A stretch of 64,000 nt of DNA from Neoroseomonas eburnea. Lineage in GTDB: Bacteria > Pseudomonadota > Alphaproteobacteria > Acetobacterales > Acetobacteraceae. Made by a program: the position numbers and the translations under genes. The notes beneath the pieces are model-generated. The model was not told where the DNA came from. It ran no database searches and saw nothing but the letters and a program-made list of their open reading frames with translations. The DNA is taken from positions 31,344 through 95,343 of the forward strand of contig NZ_JAAEDL010000022.1 of NCBI RefSeq assembly GCF_018129005.1, given 5' to 3'. Below are positions 1 through 10,619 of the stretch, piece after piece (positions within the stretch are counted from its first letter, which is position 1; each line of letters starts with the position of its first letter).

Positions 1-992
1 TTCGCCTCGTCCTCGCCCGCCTGGCAGGCCTCGAACCCCCGCCGCAGCCAGGGCCGGTTCAGGTCGCGGCCGATGAAGACGATCTTGGACCTGCGCGGAT
101 CGCCGTCCTTCACCTCGCCGATGAAGTCGCCGTCGGCGATCATGTGCACCGCCTGGAAGGCGAAGCGGCGGCTGTCGCCCTCGTAATACAGGATGCCCTT
201 GGTCCGCAGCAGATCCTGGCCCTTGGAGGCCAGCACCTGGGTGATCCAGGCGTTGAAGCATTCGGCGTCGATCGGCTTCTCGACCTCGAAGGAGACGCTG
301 TTCACCTCGGAATCATGCTCGTGGTGATCGTCGCCGGAGAGGAATTCCGGCTCGCGTTCCAGGATGCGGGAGAGGTTGAAGGCGTCGCGCCCGACCACGC
401 TGTCGATCGGCACGTCGGACTTGGTCGCGCGGCGGATCTCGGCATAGGGGTTGATGGCGCGGATGCGGCGCTCGACCTCGGCGGCTTCCTCCGCGCTGAC
501 CAGGTCCATCTTGTTCAGCACGATGATGTCGGCGAAGGCGATCTGCTCCTGCGCCTCGCTGCTGTCGGACAGCCGCGCCGGCAGGTGCTTCGCGTCCACC
601 ACGGTGACGATGGCATCGAGCCTGGTCGCGCGCTTGACGTCCTCGTCCACGAAGAAGGTCTGCGCCACGGGGGCGGGGTCGGCGAGGCCGGTGGTCTCCA
701 GGATGATGCCGTCGAACCTGTCGCGCCGCTTCATCAGCCCGCCGAGGATGCGGATCAGGTCGCCGCGCACGGTGCAGCAGATGCAGCCGTTGTTCATCTC
801 GAACACTTCCTCGTCCGCATCGACGACGAGGTCGTTGTCCACGCCGAGCTCCCCGAACTCGTTGATCACCACGGCGAACTTCTTGCCGTGGTTCTCGGTC
901 AGGATGCGGTTGAGCAGCGTGGTCTTGCCGGCGCCAAGGTAGCCGGTCAGCACGGTGACGGGCACGGGCTCGCGGGCGGTCGTTTCGCTCAC
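1..992 (-). CDS. CobW/COG0523 family metal-chaperone GTPase (C-terminus outside window)
   Basis: G3E GTPase of the COG0523 group; characterised members use GTP to deliver zinc or cobalt to client proteins in the cytoplasm. Seen: Walker A GYLGAGKT at residues 17-24, the family signature CICC at 70-73, the guanine motif NKMD, and a DDHHEH cluster that could bind metal. Translation starts at GTG 992, which overlaps the TGA of the upstream pseudo-receiver gene (GTGA), so the two are probably translated together. About 330 residues are visible; the rest lies before position 1. The metal and client protein cannot be told from the sequence. Confidence 0.93.
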   Translation of the reverse strand, partial: MSETTAREPVPVTVLTGYLGAGKTTLLNRILTENHGKKFAVVINEFGELGVDNDLVVDADEEVFEMNNGCICCTVRGDLIRILGGLMKRRDRFDGIILETTGLADPAPVAQTFFVDEDVKRATRLDAIVTVVDAKHLPARLSDSSEAQEQIAFADIIVLNKMDLVSAEEAAEVERRIRAINPYAEIRRATKSDVPIDSVVGRDAFNLSRILEREPEFLSGDDHHEHDSEVNSVSFEVEKPIDAECFNAWITQVLASKGQDLLRTKGILYYEGDSRRFAFQAVHMIADGDFIGEVKDGDPRRSKIVFIGRDLNRPWLRRGFEACQAGEDEA

Positions 993-1765
993 GGGGTGTC
1001 TCCAGGGGGTGTGTCGCTTGCCGCCCATATGGGGTCTTCGGCGGCTGCGGTCATCCTGTCCTTGCGCAGGGCGACCCGTGCGGCGACCACGGCGGTCATC
1101 AGCGAGTGGAGCAGCCGGCGGCCCTGGTCGGGGTTTTCGGCCAGGCGGCGGGCGGCGGCGGTGGCGGCGATGCAGCCCACCGCCTCCAGCGCCGCGGCCA
1201 CGTCCGTTCCCGCGGCGACATAGTCATCGGCGCCGCCGCCCTCGTCGAACAGTCCGGCGAGCAGCCGGCCCGGTGTCTCCATGGCGGCGTCGTCCAGTTC
1301 GGCCAGTGCGGCGGGGCCGTGTTCCCTGCGCAGGGCCGCCCGGCGCTCGGGGTCCAGCGCCGGGGGCGGGGTGCGGTCGCGGGCGGCCTGGCGCAGCGCC
1401 TCGGCCAAGGCCTCGGCCTCGAAGGGGTGGGCGAGAAGGACGTCGAAGCCGGCCTCCAGCGCCTCCTCCTCCTCCCCGCGGCGCAGGCCGGAGGTGGTGC
1501 CGACCAACGGCAATTCGGCGTGCGGCGGCAGGCGGTCCCGGAGGCGCGCCGCGGCGTCCTTGCCGTCGAAGCCGTCGGCGACGAAGGCCATCACCACCGC
1601 ACCGACCTCCTCCCGCAGCAGCAGATCCTCCGCCGTCGTCCAGTCGGAGACCGGCAGGACCTCATGCCCCTGCTCCTCCAGCATGGCGATGACGGTGACC
1701 CGCGTCGCCGGCATCGGGTCCACCAGCAGCACGCAGAGCGCGGCCGCCTCCTGCTCCCCCGCCAT
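989..1765 (-). CDS. Receiver-like regulator lacking the phosphoacceptor Asp
   Basis: A 258-residue protein. Residues 10-125 align by pattern with a CheY-type receiver: a first strand ending in Asp16 and a conserved-type Thr in GTTSG near residue 90. The phosphorylated Asp expected after the third strand is Ala60 (VVMAFVAD), and the invariant Lys before PF is His113. It should therefore not work as a normal phospho-acceptor. The C-terminal helical part resembles a histidine phosphotransfer domain without the His, which is a weak similarity. ATG 1765 is chosen because it follows the aminotransferase stop by 8 bases and the two run as one operon. Its role is unknown; a phosphorylation-independent output is possible. 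Confidence 0.75.
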   Translation of the reverse strand: MAGEQEAAALCVLLVDPMPATRVTVIAMLEEQGHEVLPVSDWTTAEDLLLREEVGAVVMAFVADGFDGKDAAARLRDRLPPHAELPLVGTTSGLRRGEEEEALEAGFDVLLAHPFEAEALAEALRQAARDRTPPPALDPERRAALRREHGPAALAELDDAAMETPGRLLAGLFDEGGGADDYVAAGTDVAAALEAVGCIAATAAARRLAENPDQGRRLLHSLMTAVVAARVALRKDRMTAAAEDPIWAASDTPPGDTP

Positions 1766-1773
1766 GGCCGTGC

Positions 1774-3108
<1,335 letters not shown>

Positions 3109-3315
3109 CGGGGAGATCTCCAGGCTCGGCAGGGCTGCAAGGAACACCCGGCGGCGCCGTGGGGCAAGCACCCTGCCCGCCGGGCGGCCGGATCCGTGGC
3201 CGGATGGCGGATATCCGCCGGTTTTCCGGGGACGGTCGCGCCTGCGGGGGGGGCACCCTTCGCCGGCGCCGCCCGCCGTGGCATGGTCCGCCCGCGCCGG
3301 AAGGAGGGCGCGCGC
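3109..3315. promoter_or_regulatory. Divergent intergenic region, aminotransferase / GST
   Basis: These 207 bases separate two divergent genes and must hold both promoters. Visible: a GGAGAT ribosome site for the leftward aminotransferase and AAGGAGG at 3301-3307 for the rightward GST. No convincing -35/-10 pair or operator palindrome could be picked out in the GC-rich sequence. Confidence 0.4.
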
Positions 3316-3969
3316 ATGTCCAAGGGCCGGCTCGTCATAGGCACCAAGCGGTATTCCTCCTGGTCCCTGCGCGGCTGGCTGGCCGTGCGGCTCGCGCATC
3401 TGGACGTCGAGGAGGCGGTCATCCCGCTCGCCGGCGGCTCGACGGAGGCGGTCAAGGCGGTCTCCCCCAACGGACTCGTGCCCTATCTGGAGCATGACGG
3501 GGCGCGCATCTGGGAGAGCCTCGCGATCGCCGAATATTGCGCCGAGATCGCCCCGCTGCTCTGGCCCGCCGACCGTCCCGCTCGGGCCCACGCGCGGGCC
3601 ATCGCATCGGAGATGCATGCCGGCTTCCGCGGCCTGCGCATGGCGATGCCGATGAACCTCGGCCGCACCTTCCCCGGCCGCGGCCGCACGCCCGATGCGC
3701 TGGCCGACATCGCGCGCATCGAGGCAATCTGGGCCGAGGCGCTGCGCGCCCAGGGCGGACCCTTCCTGTTCGGCCCGCGCTTCGGCCTGGCGGACGTGAT
3801 GTACGCCCCGGTGGTCACCCGCTTCCTGACCTGGCAGCCCGAGCTGACGCCGACCTCCCGCGCCTATGTCGCCGCGGTGCGCGCGCACCCGCTGATGGAG
3901 CGCTGGTACGTGGAGGCGGCCGCCGAGCCTGCCGCCTGGCTGCTCGACAAGTACGAGAACCCGGCATGA
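3316..3969 (+). CDS. Glutathione S-transferase family protein
   Basis: A 217-residue cytosolic GST-like protein. The N-terminal thioredoxin fold begins with the YSSWSLRGWLAVRLA pattern typical of bacterial GSTs, with Ser/Trp-Ser near the glutathione thiol. The motif PNGLVPYLEHDG supplies the cis-Pro before the fourth strand, followed by ESLAIAEYCAE for the gamma-glutamyl contact. The second half is helical. AAGGAGG stands 9 bases before ATG 3316. Its stop overlaps the next start (ATGA at 3966), so it is coupled to the glyoxalase-like gene, which suggests a shared role in electrophile or aldehyde detoxification (inference). Confidence 0.9.
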   Translation: MSKGRLVIGTKRYSSWSLRGWLAVRLAHLDVEEAVIPLAGGSTEAVKAVSPNGLVPYLEHDGARIWESLAIAEYCAEIAPLLWPADRPARAHARAIASEMHAGFRGLRMAMPMNLGRTFPGRGRTPDALADIARIEAIWAEALRAQGGPFLFGPRFGLADVMYAPVVTRFLTWQPELTPTSRAYVAAVRAHPLMERWYVEAAAEPAAWLLDKYENPA

Positions 3970-4850
3970 GCACGGCCGTCGCGCTGGATCATGTCGGTGT
4001 CGCGGCGCGCGACCTGGCGCCGATGGCCGCGGCCTATGAACGGCTCGGCTTCTCGCTCTCCCCCGTCGCCCAGCAATCGGGCCGGCGCCGGCCGGACCTG
4101 CCGGTGGAGAAGTTCGGCTCCGGCAACCGCTGCGCCTTCCTGAAGCACGGCTACATCGAGCTGATCGCAATCCTCGACCCGGCGCTCTACGACAACACGC
4201 TCAACGCCTTCCTCGCGCGCTATCCCGGCATGCACATCCTGGCGCTGGCGATGGAGGACCCGGAGGCGAACCTCGCGCGCATGCGCGCAGCCGGCATCGA
4301 CATCCCGGGCATCGCCTGGCTGGAGCGGCCGGTCGAAGCGGGCGGGCCGATCGCGAAGTTCGCCCGCCTGCCCTTCCCGGACCCGCCCGAGGGCCGCGTG
4401 CAGCTCATCCGCCACCTGACGCCGGAACTGGTGTGGCAGGAGAGGTGGATGGACCACGCCAACAAGGCCGTGGCGCTGGAGGAGGCGATCCTCTGCGCCG
4501 CCGAACCGGCGGACACGGCTGCGCGCCTGTCGCGACTGTCCGGCCTGCCGGTCGAACCCGACCCCGCCGGCGGCTTCCTGCTGCGCCTGCCGGGCGCGGC
4601 GGGCGCGGCCGGACCCTTCGCGCCGGTGATGGAAACCCGCGTTCGCGTGCTGACGGAACAGGCCCTGGGCGAGGTGCTGCCGGGCGTCGCCGCGCCTGCC
4701 CTGCCGTTCATGGCCGGGATCCTGGTGCGGACGGAGGACGGCGGAGCGGCGGCGCGGCGCGTGCTGGACGGGATCCCCACGGTGCAGGCGCCGGCCGGGG
4801 TCATGGTTCCGCCGGCCCATGCGGCCGGGGCGGCTGTGGTGTTCGCGTGA
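3966..4850 (+). CDS. VOC-family glyoxalase-like protein (Glyoxalase_3 type)
   Basis: A 294-residue protein of the vicinal-oxygen-chelate superfamily. The N-terminus ALDHVGVAARDL supplies the first metal-ligand-type His, and an Ile/Leu-rich second module includes the acidic YIELIAI motif. Such proteins bind a divalent metal and act on glyoxal-type or aromatic substrates; this subtype is usually annotated as glyoxalase-like without a known reaction. It begins inside the stop of the GST gene (ATGA), and the pairing suggests detoxification. It is followed by the first copy of a palindromic intergenic repeat. Confidence 0.82.
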   Translation: MSTAVALDHVGVAARDLAPMAAAYERLGFSLSPVAQQSGRRRPDLPVEKFGSGNRCAFLKHGYIELIAILDPALYDNTLNAFLARYPGMHILALAMEDPEANLARMRAAGIDIPGIAWLERPVEAGGPIAKFARLPFPDPPEGRVQLIRHLTPELVWQERWMDHANKAVALEEAILCAAEPADTAARLSRLSGLPVEPDPAGGFLLRLPGAAGAAGPFAPVMETRVRVLTEQALGEVLPGVAAPALPFMAGILVRTEDGGAAARRVLDGIPTVQAPAGVMVPPAHAAGAAVVFA

Positions 4851-4857
4851 GATTGGG

Positions 4858-5043
4858 AAGAAGGACGGGGGGAGAAGCGAACTTCTCCCCCCGAGCCCCC
4901 CTCAACCTTCTTTGGCATCCGGGGGCTGACCGTCGAAGTCGGTTTCCCGGTGACAACGAACGCGGGACTTGGGGTGCCCGGCGGCGTTGCGCAGCACGGC
5001 CGTTGGCGTCCCGGTTCAGGGGAGGTTCACCCTCCCGTGACCT
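4858..5043. repeat. Palindromic intergenic repeat, family 1, copy 1 (full, diverged)
   Basis: The left arm at 4858-4914 contains a GGGGGAG...CTTCTCCCCCC hairpin and ends CTTCTTTGG. The right arm at 5011-5043 contains GGGGAGGTTCACCCTCCC and ends GTGACC. Between them is a middle part with GACCGTCGAAGTCGG. The right arm stops 6 bases before the ATG of the FkbM gene. Matching copies lie at 5820, 10485, 19337 and 30325. Confidence 0.8.
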
Positions 5044-5049
5044 GACCGA

Positions 5050-5802
5050 ATGACCACTTTCGCGAGGGCCGTCGGCGTTTCGTTGCGCACCTACTATGCG
5101 CCGGGCCGCGCGGCGCTGCTCGATCGCTTCCACGCAGGTTTCGTCGGGCCGGGCGACCTCGCCTTCGATATCGGCGCGCATGTCGGCGACCGCACGGCAT
5201 CCTTCCGTCGGCTGGGCGCGAGGGTGGTGGCGGTGGAACCACAGCCGCTGCTGGCGCGCGCGTTGCGGCTGATCTTCCGCGGCGATACCGGCGTCACCCT
5301 GGTGCCGGCGCTGGTCGGCGCCGAGGCCGGCGAGGCTGTGCTGCGCCTCAACACCGCCAACCCGACCGTCGCGACCGCGAGCGCGGCCTTCATCGCCGCC
5401 GCCGACGGCGCCGCGGGCTGGGAGGGCCAACACTGGGACGCCGAGATCACGCGGCCGGTGACGACGCTCGATGCCCTTGCCATGCGTCATGGGCTGCCGG
5501 CCTTCGTGAAGATCGACGTCGAGGGCTTCGAGGCGACCGTGCTGCGCGGCCTGACGCGCCCCCCGCGTGCTCTGTCCTTCGAGTTCACCACCATCCAGCG
5601 CGATGTCGCCCTGGAGTGCCTCGGCTTGCTGTCTGGCCTCGGCTACCGCGCCTTCAACGCGTGTCTCGGCGAGAGCATGGTGTTCGCGCATGCCGTGCCG
5701 GTCGATGTGCGGGCGATGGCCTCCTGGCTCACCGCCCTGCCGCATTCGGCCAACAGCGGCGACGTCTATGCCGCCCTCGCCTCCGAAAGGCTGGTGCCGT
5801 GA
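5050..5802 (+). CDS. FkbM-family SAM-dependent methyltransferase
   Basis: A 250-residue methyltransferase of the FkbM family, which methylates hydroxyl groups on sugars, lipids or secondary metabolites. The SAM-binding glycine loop reads FDIGAHVGD (residues 39-47), followed by AVEPQ at the end of the second strand. The FkbM hallmark KIDVEGFE lies at 154-161. No ribosome site is evident immediately before ATG 5050; instead the right arm of intergenic repeat copy 1 ends 6 bases upstream. The substrate is unknown and no glycan cluster adjoins it. Confidence 0.88.
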   Translation: MTTFARAVGVSLRTYYAPGRAALLDRFHAGFVGPGDLAFDIGAHVGDRTASFRRLGARVVAVEPQPLLARALRLIFRGDTGVTLVPALVGAEAGEAVLRLNTANPTVATASAAFIAAADGAAGWEGQHWDAEITRPVTTLDALAMRHGLPAFVKIDVEGFEATVLRGLTRPPRALSFEFTTIQRDVALECLGLLSGLGYRAFNACLGESMVFAHAVPVDVRAMASWLTALPHSANSGDVYAALASERLVP

Positions 5803-5819
5803 TGCTGCAAGGGCGGAGT

Positions 5820-5867
5820 CCCAAAGAAGGGAGGGGGTTCGGGGGAGGTTCACCCTCCCCCGACCTT
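5820..5867. repeat. Palindromic intergenic repeat, family 1, copy 2 (right arm only)
   Basis: Only the right half of the element is present: CCAAAGAAGGGAGGGGG, then GGGGGAGG, TTCA, CCTCCCCC, then GACCTT. It ends 5 bases before ATG 5873. Its hairpin contains a GGAGGT that resembles a ribosome site but is locked in the stem and lies about 25 bases from the start. Confidence 0.85.
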
Positions 5868-5872
5868 GCGCC

Positions 5873-6478
<606 letters not shown>

Positions 6479-6543
6479 AAAGGAACTGGAGCGGTTTCCG
6501 CTCGACTGTGCCCGCGGCGACCTCTCGGCCACTTGGTTTTCGC

Positions 6544-6589
6544 GAGCATCTTTACCCGATCAGGTGATTCCAGCTGATCGGGATCCGCT
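6544..6589 (+). repeat. Intergenic repeat, family 2, copy 1
   Basis: An imperfect palindrome around CCCGATCAGGTGATTCC and GCTGATCGGGATCC. Related copies lie at 14497-14533 (opposite strand) and 18008-18054. It sits about 20 bases upstream of the HMG-CoA-lyase-like start. Confidence 0.7.
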
Positions 6590-6609
6590 CTGAGGATTAG
6601 GAGACGGCG

Positions 6610-7575
6610 ATGAGCGACCTGCCGCGCAGCGTGCGCATCACGGAGGAAGGCCCGCGCGAGGGCTTCCAGATCGCCACCGTGCCGGTGCCGACGGCGGACA
6701 AGATCGCGCTGATCGATGCCTTGTCGGCGACGGGCGTGTCCCGCATCCAGGTCGCGTCCTTCGTCAGCCCGAAGCGTGTGCCGGGGTGGGCGGATGCGGA
6801 TGCCGTGGTGGCGGGGTTCACGCCGCGCGCAGGGGTTGCCTATACGGCGCTGTGGTTCAATCCGCAGGGGCTGCAGCGCGCGCTGGCCTTCAAGGACCGG
6901 CTGTCGGTCTACGGCTCGATCACCGTCGCGGCGTCGGAGGCCTTCTCGCTGCGCAACCTGAACCGCGACCGGGCGGGGCAGCTCGCGGCGATGCGGGAGA
7001 ATGTGGCGGAACACCTCGCCGCCGGCGTGGCGGTGAACCGCGTCTCGGTCCAGGCGGCCTTCGGCTGCAACTTCCAGGGCGAGATCACCCCCGCGCAGGC
7101 GGTCGGTGCCGTGGCGGACGCGATGGCGCTGGCGGCCGGGACGGGCTGCGCCATCGAGCGCATCTCGCTGGCCGACACCATGGGCTGGGCCAATCCCCTG
7201 CTGGTCGAACGCGTGGTGGGCGAGGTGCGCTCGCGCTGGCCGGGCCAGGCGGTGTCTCTGCACCTGCACGACACCCGCGGCCTCGGCATCGCCAATGCGC
7301 TGGCCGGGCTGCGCATGGGGGTGGCGGAATACGACGCGGCGGTGGGCGGTGCCGGTGGCTGCCCCTTCGCCGGACATCCCGGCGCGCCGGGCAACATCGC
7401 GACGGAGGAACTCGTCCTGTTGTGTGAGGAAATGGGCATCGCAACCGGCGTCGATGTGGACGCGCTGATCGCGGCGGGGCACCTCGCCGAGAAGATCCTC
7501 GGGCGGACGCTGCCTTCGGCGCTGCTGCGCGGCGGCTCGCTGACCGCCTTCCGGGCGAAGGCGCGCGCGGCATGA
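6610..7575 (+). CDS. Hydroxymethylglutaryl-CoA lyase-like enzyme
   Basis: A 321-residue DRE-TIM metallolyase of the HMG-CoA lyase group, which cleaves HMG-CoA to acetoacetate and acetyl-CoA. Visible: the substrate loop EGPREGFQ with catalytic-type Arg16, the metal ligands in LHLHDTRG, and the family signature GGAGGCPFAGH with the conserved Cys. Close relatives cleave citramalyl-CoA or similar acids, so the substrate is not certain. The stop overlaps the next start (ATGA at 7572), pairing it with a CoA-transferase that could activate the acid first. An AGGAG-type site precedes ATG 6610. Confidence 0.9.
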   Translation: MSDLPRSVRITEEGPREGFQIATVPVPTADKIALIDALSATGVSRIQVASFVSPKRVPGWADADAVVAGFTPRAGVAYTALWFNPQGLQRALAFKDRLSVYGSITVAASEAFSLRNLNRDRAGQLAAMRENVAEHLAAGVAVNRVSVQAAFGCNFQGEITPAQAVGAVADAMALAAGTGCAIERISLADTMGWANPLLVERVVGEVRSRWPGQAVSLHLHDTRGLGIANALAGLRMGVAEYDAAVGGAGGCPFAGHPGAPGNIATEELVLLCEEMGIATGVDVDALIAAGHLAEKILGRTLPSALLRGGSLTAFRAKARAA

Positions 7576-8789
7576 GCGGGCCGGTTGACCGGGGCGCCGA
7601 GGGACGCGGAGGGCCGGATCGGCCGAGCCAGGCGCAGGGCGCGCCGCTTCCCCTCGCGGGCATCCGCGTCGTCGAGTTCTCCCACATGGTGATGGGGCCG
7701 ACCTGCGGGCTGGTGCTGGCCGATCTCGGCGCCGAGGTCGTCAAGGTGGAGCCGCCCGGCAAGGGCGACCGGACGCGCTACCTCACCTCCTCCGGCACCG
7801 GCTTCTTCCCGGCCTTCAGCCGCAACAAGAAATCGGTGCAGCTCGACACCGAGGACGCGGCGGATCTCGAAACGCTGAAGCGGCTGGTCGACACCGCCGA
7901 TGTCGTCATCGAGAATTTCCGCCCGGGCGGGCTGGAGGCGAAGGGCCTCGGCTATGCGGCGCTGTCGGCGCGCAACCCGCGGCTGATCTACCTCTCGCTC
8001 AAGGGCTACCTGCCCGGCCCCTATGAGAACCGCACCGCGCTGGACGAGGTCGTGCAGATGCAGTCGGGCCTCGCCTACATGACCGGCCCGCCGGGGCGGC
8101 CGCTGCGTGCCGGCGCGCCGGTGAACGACATGATGGGCGGCATGTTCGGCGCCATCGCCATCCTCGGCGCGCTGCGCCAGCGCGATGCGACGGGGCGGGG
8201 ACAGCACCTGCAGTCGGGGCTGTTCGAGAATGCGGCCTTCCTGGTCTCCACCGCCATGCTGCAGCAGGCGATGACCGGCCAGGATCCGACGCCGATGCCC
8301 GCCGGCCGTCGCGCCTGGGGCGTCTACGACGTGTTCGACACGGCGGACGGCCAGCAGATCTTCATCGGCGTCGTCACCGAGCGGCAGTGGGAGATTTTCC
8401 GCCGCGAGCTCAACGAGCCCGCTCTCGACAACCCTGACTACGCCACCAACACGGATCGTGCGAAGCGGCGCGAGACGCTGATCCCGCTGGTGCAGTCGTT
8501 GCTGAGGAAGCACGACGTCGCGACGCTCGAGACGATGTGCGAGCGGGCCGGCCTGCCCTTCTCCCGCATCGCAAGGCCCTGGGACCTGTTCGAGGACCCC
8601 CACCTCAAGGCAAGCGGCGGGCTGCTGTCCATCACCCTGCCGGATGGGCGGCCCTGCACCGTCCCCGCGCTGCCGATCCAGTTCGGGGAGGAACGGCTCG
8701 GGGTGCGGCTCGATCTGCCCAGGACAGGCGAACACGACGCGGAGATCCTCGGGCCGCTGCGCGCGGAACGGACGAACGCGGCGGAGTGA
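7572..8789 (+). CDS. Type III CoA-transferase (CaiB/BaiF family)
   Basis: A 405-residue class III CoA-transferase. The catalytic Asp is probably Asp158 in ALDEVVQMQSG, and the family motifs ADLGAEVVKVEPP and VVIENFRPG are clear. These enzymes move CoA between carboxylic acids. The 25-residue N-terminal extension (RGGPDRPSQ...) is low-complexity, so the true start may be a little downstream, although ATG 7572 overlaps the lyase stop. With the lyase it could form an acid-activation and cleavage pair, for example succinyl-CoA:HMG or itaconate-type chemistry (inference). Confidence 0.9.
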   Translation: MSGPVDRGAEGRGGPDRPSQAQGAPLPLAGIRVVEFSHMVMGPTCGLVLADLGAEVVKVEPPGKGDRTRYLTSSGTGFFPAFSRNKKSVQLDTEDAADLETLKRLVDTADVVIENFRPGGLEAKGLGYAALSARNPRLIYLSLKGYLPGPYENRTALDEVVQMQSGLAYMTGPPGRPLRAGAPVNDMMGGMFGAIAILGALRQRDATGRGQHLQSGLFENAAFLVSTAMLQQAMTGQDPTPMPAGRRAWGVYDVFDTADGQQIFIGVVTERQWEIFRRELNEPALDNPDYATNTDRAKRRETLIPLVQSLLRKHDVATLETMCERAGLPFSRIARPWDLFEDPHLKASGGLLSITLPDGRPCTVPALPIQFGEERLGVRLDLPRTGEHDAEILGPLRAERTNAAE

Positions 8790-8800
8790 CGGGCGGCGGA

Positions 8801-9010
8801 GAGGGGCTTCGCCCCCCTCCGGACCTCCGCCCCACCAGGGGCGGAAAGGCCCCTGGAACCCGCTAGCATGGGTGGCCGAAGGCAAGGCGCCGGATGACCG
8901 GCGCGGTCGGTGCGACACGGCGCCCTTCTTTCCGGCAGGCCAACTCATGGTGTCGAGAGGCCCTTCGGCCTTTGGCCGGAGGGGGGGCGGGAAGGGCAGC
9001 GCCCTCCCCG
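8801..9010. repeat. Hairpin-rich intergenic region
   Basis: Several stems follow one another. GAGGGGCTTCGCCCCCCTC lies at 8801-8819. A perfect 7-base-pair stem CCGCCCC/GGGGCGG with loop ACCA lies at 8827-8844. CCTTCGGCC/GGCCGGAGG (one G-T pair) lies around 8962-8982, and GGGAAGGGC/GCCCTCCCC around 8988-9008. None has a T run. They may act as transcript ends or REP-like sequence between the CoA-transferase and xdhA. Confidence 0.6.
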
Positions 9011-9055
9011 TCACGCCCGTTCCGCTGCCGGCGCGCCGCTTGCTAGGCTGCCCTC

Positions 9056-10474
9056 ATGGCCGCCCCGATCCGCTTCACGCTCAACGGGCAGGACGTCACC
9101 CTGCCGGAGGGCACCTCGCCGACGGTGACGCTGCTCGACTGGCTGCGCGGACCCGGTGCGTTGCGCGGCACCAAGGAGGGCTGCGCCGAGGGCGATTGCG
9201 GCGCCTGTACCGTGGTGCTGGAGAACCCGGAGGGCACCCGCACGCCGATCAATGCCTGCCTGATGCTGCTTGGCCAGGCGGCGGGGCGCGCGATCCGCAC
9301 GGTCGAGGGGTTGCGCGGCGAAGCTGGCGAGCCGCATCCGGTGCCGCGCGCCATCGCCGAACATGACGGCACGCAATGCGGCTTCTGCACGCCGGGCATC
9401 GTGATGTCCGCCTGGGCCTGGGCGCGGGAGGGCGGCGACCCGCATGAGGCGTTGGCCGGCAATCTGTGCCGCTGCACCGGCTACCGGCCGATCCTCGATG
9501 CCATGGCGACGCTGGAGGACGACAGCGCGCCGCCGCCGCTGGCGCATGATGCGCCGCGCCTGATCGCCGCCGGCGCCCAGCGCTTCTTCCTGCCGGAAAC
9601 CGTGGACGAAGCCGTCGCCCTGCGCGCCGCGCATCCCGCCGCCTGGCTCCTGGCCGGCGGCACCGACCTCGGCCTGCGCGTGTCGGAGCACCGGGAACGG
9701 CCTGAGACCGTCATCTGCCTGCTGAACATTCCCCGGCTGCGGCGGCTGGAGGTGACGGCGGCGGGCATCGTCGCCGGCGCCGCGGCGCCCTATGCGCGGC
9801 TGCTCGATGCCTGCGCGGCGGATGCCGATTTCGCGCCCCTCGCCGCGCTGCTGCGGCGGCTGGGGTCGCGGCAGATCCGTGGGCTGGGGACGCTGGGCGG
9901 CAATCTCGGCACGGCCAGCCCGATCGGCGATGCACTGCCGCCGCTGATCGCGCTGGGAGCGACGGTGGCGCTGGTGTCGTCGCGCGGCGAACGCACGATG
10001 CTGGTGGAGGATTTCATCACCGGCTACCGAACGCATGCATTGGCGGCAGACGAGATCATCGCGCGTGTTGCGATCCCGCGTCCCGCACCAGGCGCGATCC
10101 TCGCCTGCGAGAAACTGTCGAAACGGCACGATCAGGATATCGCGACGGTCGGCCTCTCGGTGCTGCTGACGCTGCGCGATGGCGTGGTGGAGCAGGCGCG
10201 CATCGCCCATGGCGGCTGCGGCCCGCGCGCCGCGCGTGCCCCGGCGGCGGAGGCGGCGCTGCTGGGCGCGCGCTTCGACGCTGCCGCTGCCGATCGTGCG
10301 GCGCGTGCGCTGGAGGCGGAGATCGCGCCGCTGTCGGACCTGCGCGGCAGCGCGGCGTATCGCCGGCTTGCGGCGGGCAACCTGCTGCGGCGGATGGCGC
10401 TGCGGCGGCCCGAGCTGCCGGGCGAGGTGGCGGCGGTGCCGGCGCCGCATGCGCCGGGCTTTGTCGCGCCATGA
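9056..10474 (+). CDS. xdhA: Xanthine dehydrogenase-type small subunit (2Fe-2S and FAD)
   Basis: A 472-residue electron-transfer subunit of a molybdenum hydroxylase, close to the length of bacterial XdhA. The first 2Fe-2S cluster uses Cys43, 48, 51 and 68 (CAEGDCGAC). The second uses Cys108, 111, 138 and 140 (CGFC...CRC). The FAD domain starts near LLAGGTDLGL, followed by GTLGGNLGTASP. Electrons from the molybdenum subunit pass through both clusters to FAD and then NAD. The partner xdhB follows. Xanthine is the likely but unproven substrate: no maturation gene xdhC or purine gene is adjacent in the window. Confidence 0.92.
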   Translation: MAAPIRFTLNGQDVTLPEGTSPTVTLLDWLRGPGALRGTKEGCAEGDCGACTVVLENPEGTRTPINACLMLLGQAAGRAIRTVEGLRGEAGEPHPVPRAIAEHDGTQCGFCTPGIVMSAWAWAREGGDPHEALAGNLCRCTGYRPILDAMATLEDDSAPPPLAHDAPRLIAAGAQRFFLPETVDEAVALRAAHPAAWLLAGGTDLGLRVSEHRERPETVICLLNIPRLRRLEVTAAGIVAGAAAPYARLLDACAADADFAPLAALLRRLGSRQIRGLGTLGGNLGTASPIGDALPPLIALGATVALVSSRGERTMLVEDFITGYRTHALAADEIIARVAIPRPAPGAILACEKLSKRHDQDIATVGLSVLLTLRDGVVEQARIAHGGCGPRAARAPAAEAALLGARFDAAAADRAARALEAEIAPLSDLRGSAAYRRLAAGNLLRRMALRRPELPGEVAAVPAPHAPGFVAP

Positions 10475-10484
10475 GGGCGCAAGG

Positions 10485-10615
10485 AAGGTCGGGGGGAGTG
10501 AACTCCCCCCGAATCCCCCCTCCTTCTTTTGATACCTGGTGCTGTCCGCTGCCGTCGGTCCCCAATTGCCAAAGAAGGGAGGGGGACCGGGGGAGGTTCT
10601 CCTCCCCCGACCTTT
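10485..10615. repeat. Palindromic intergenic repeat, family 1, copy 3 (full, best example)
   Basis: The left arm AAGGTCGGGGGGAGTGAAC with its CTCCCCCC hairpin partner ends TCCTTCTTTT. A middle segment holds GCTGTCCGCTGCCGTCGGT. The right arm CCAAAGAAGGGAGGGGG, then GGGGGAGG-TTCT-CCTCCCCC, ends GACCTT. The two outer arms are reverse complements of each other, so the whole 131 bases form one large palindrome with a smaller hairpin in each arm. It ends 4 bases before ATG 10620. Confidence 0.9.
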
Positions 10616-10619
10616 CTCC

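Noticed and set aside
144..1692. Several long plus-strand open frames over the CobW and pseudo-receiver genes
   Set aside because: They are Arg/Pro/Ala-rich shadow frames opposite recognisable proteins, a usual artefact at high GC.
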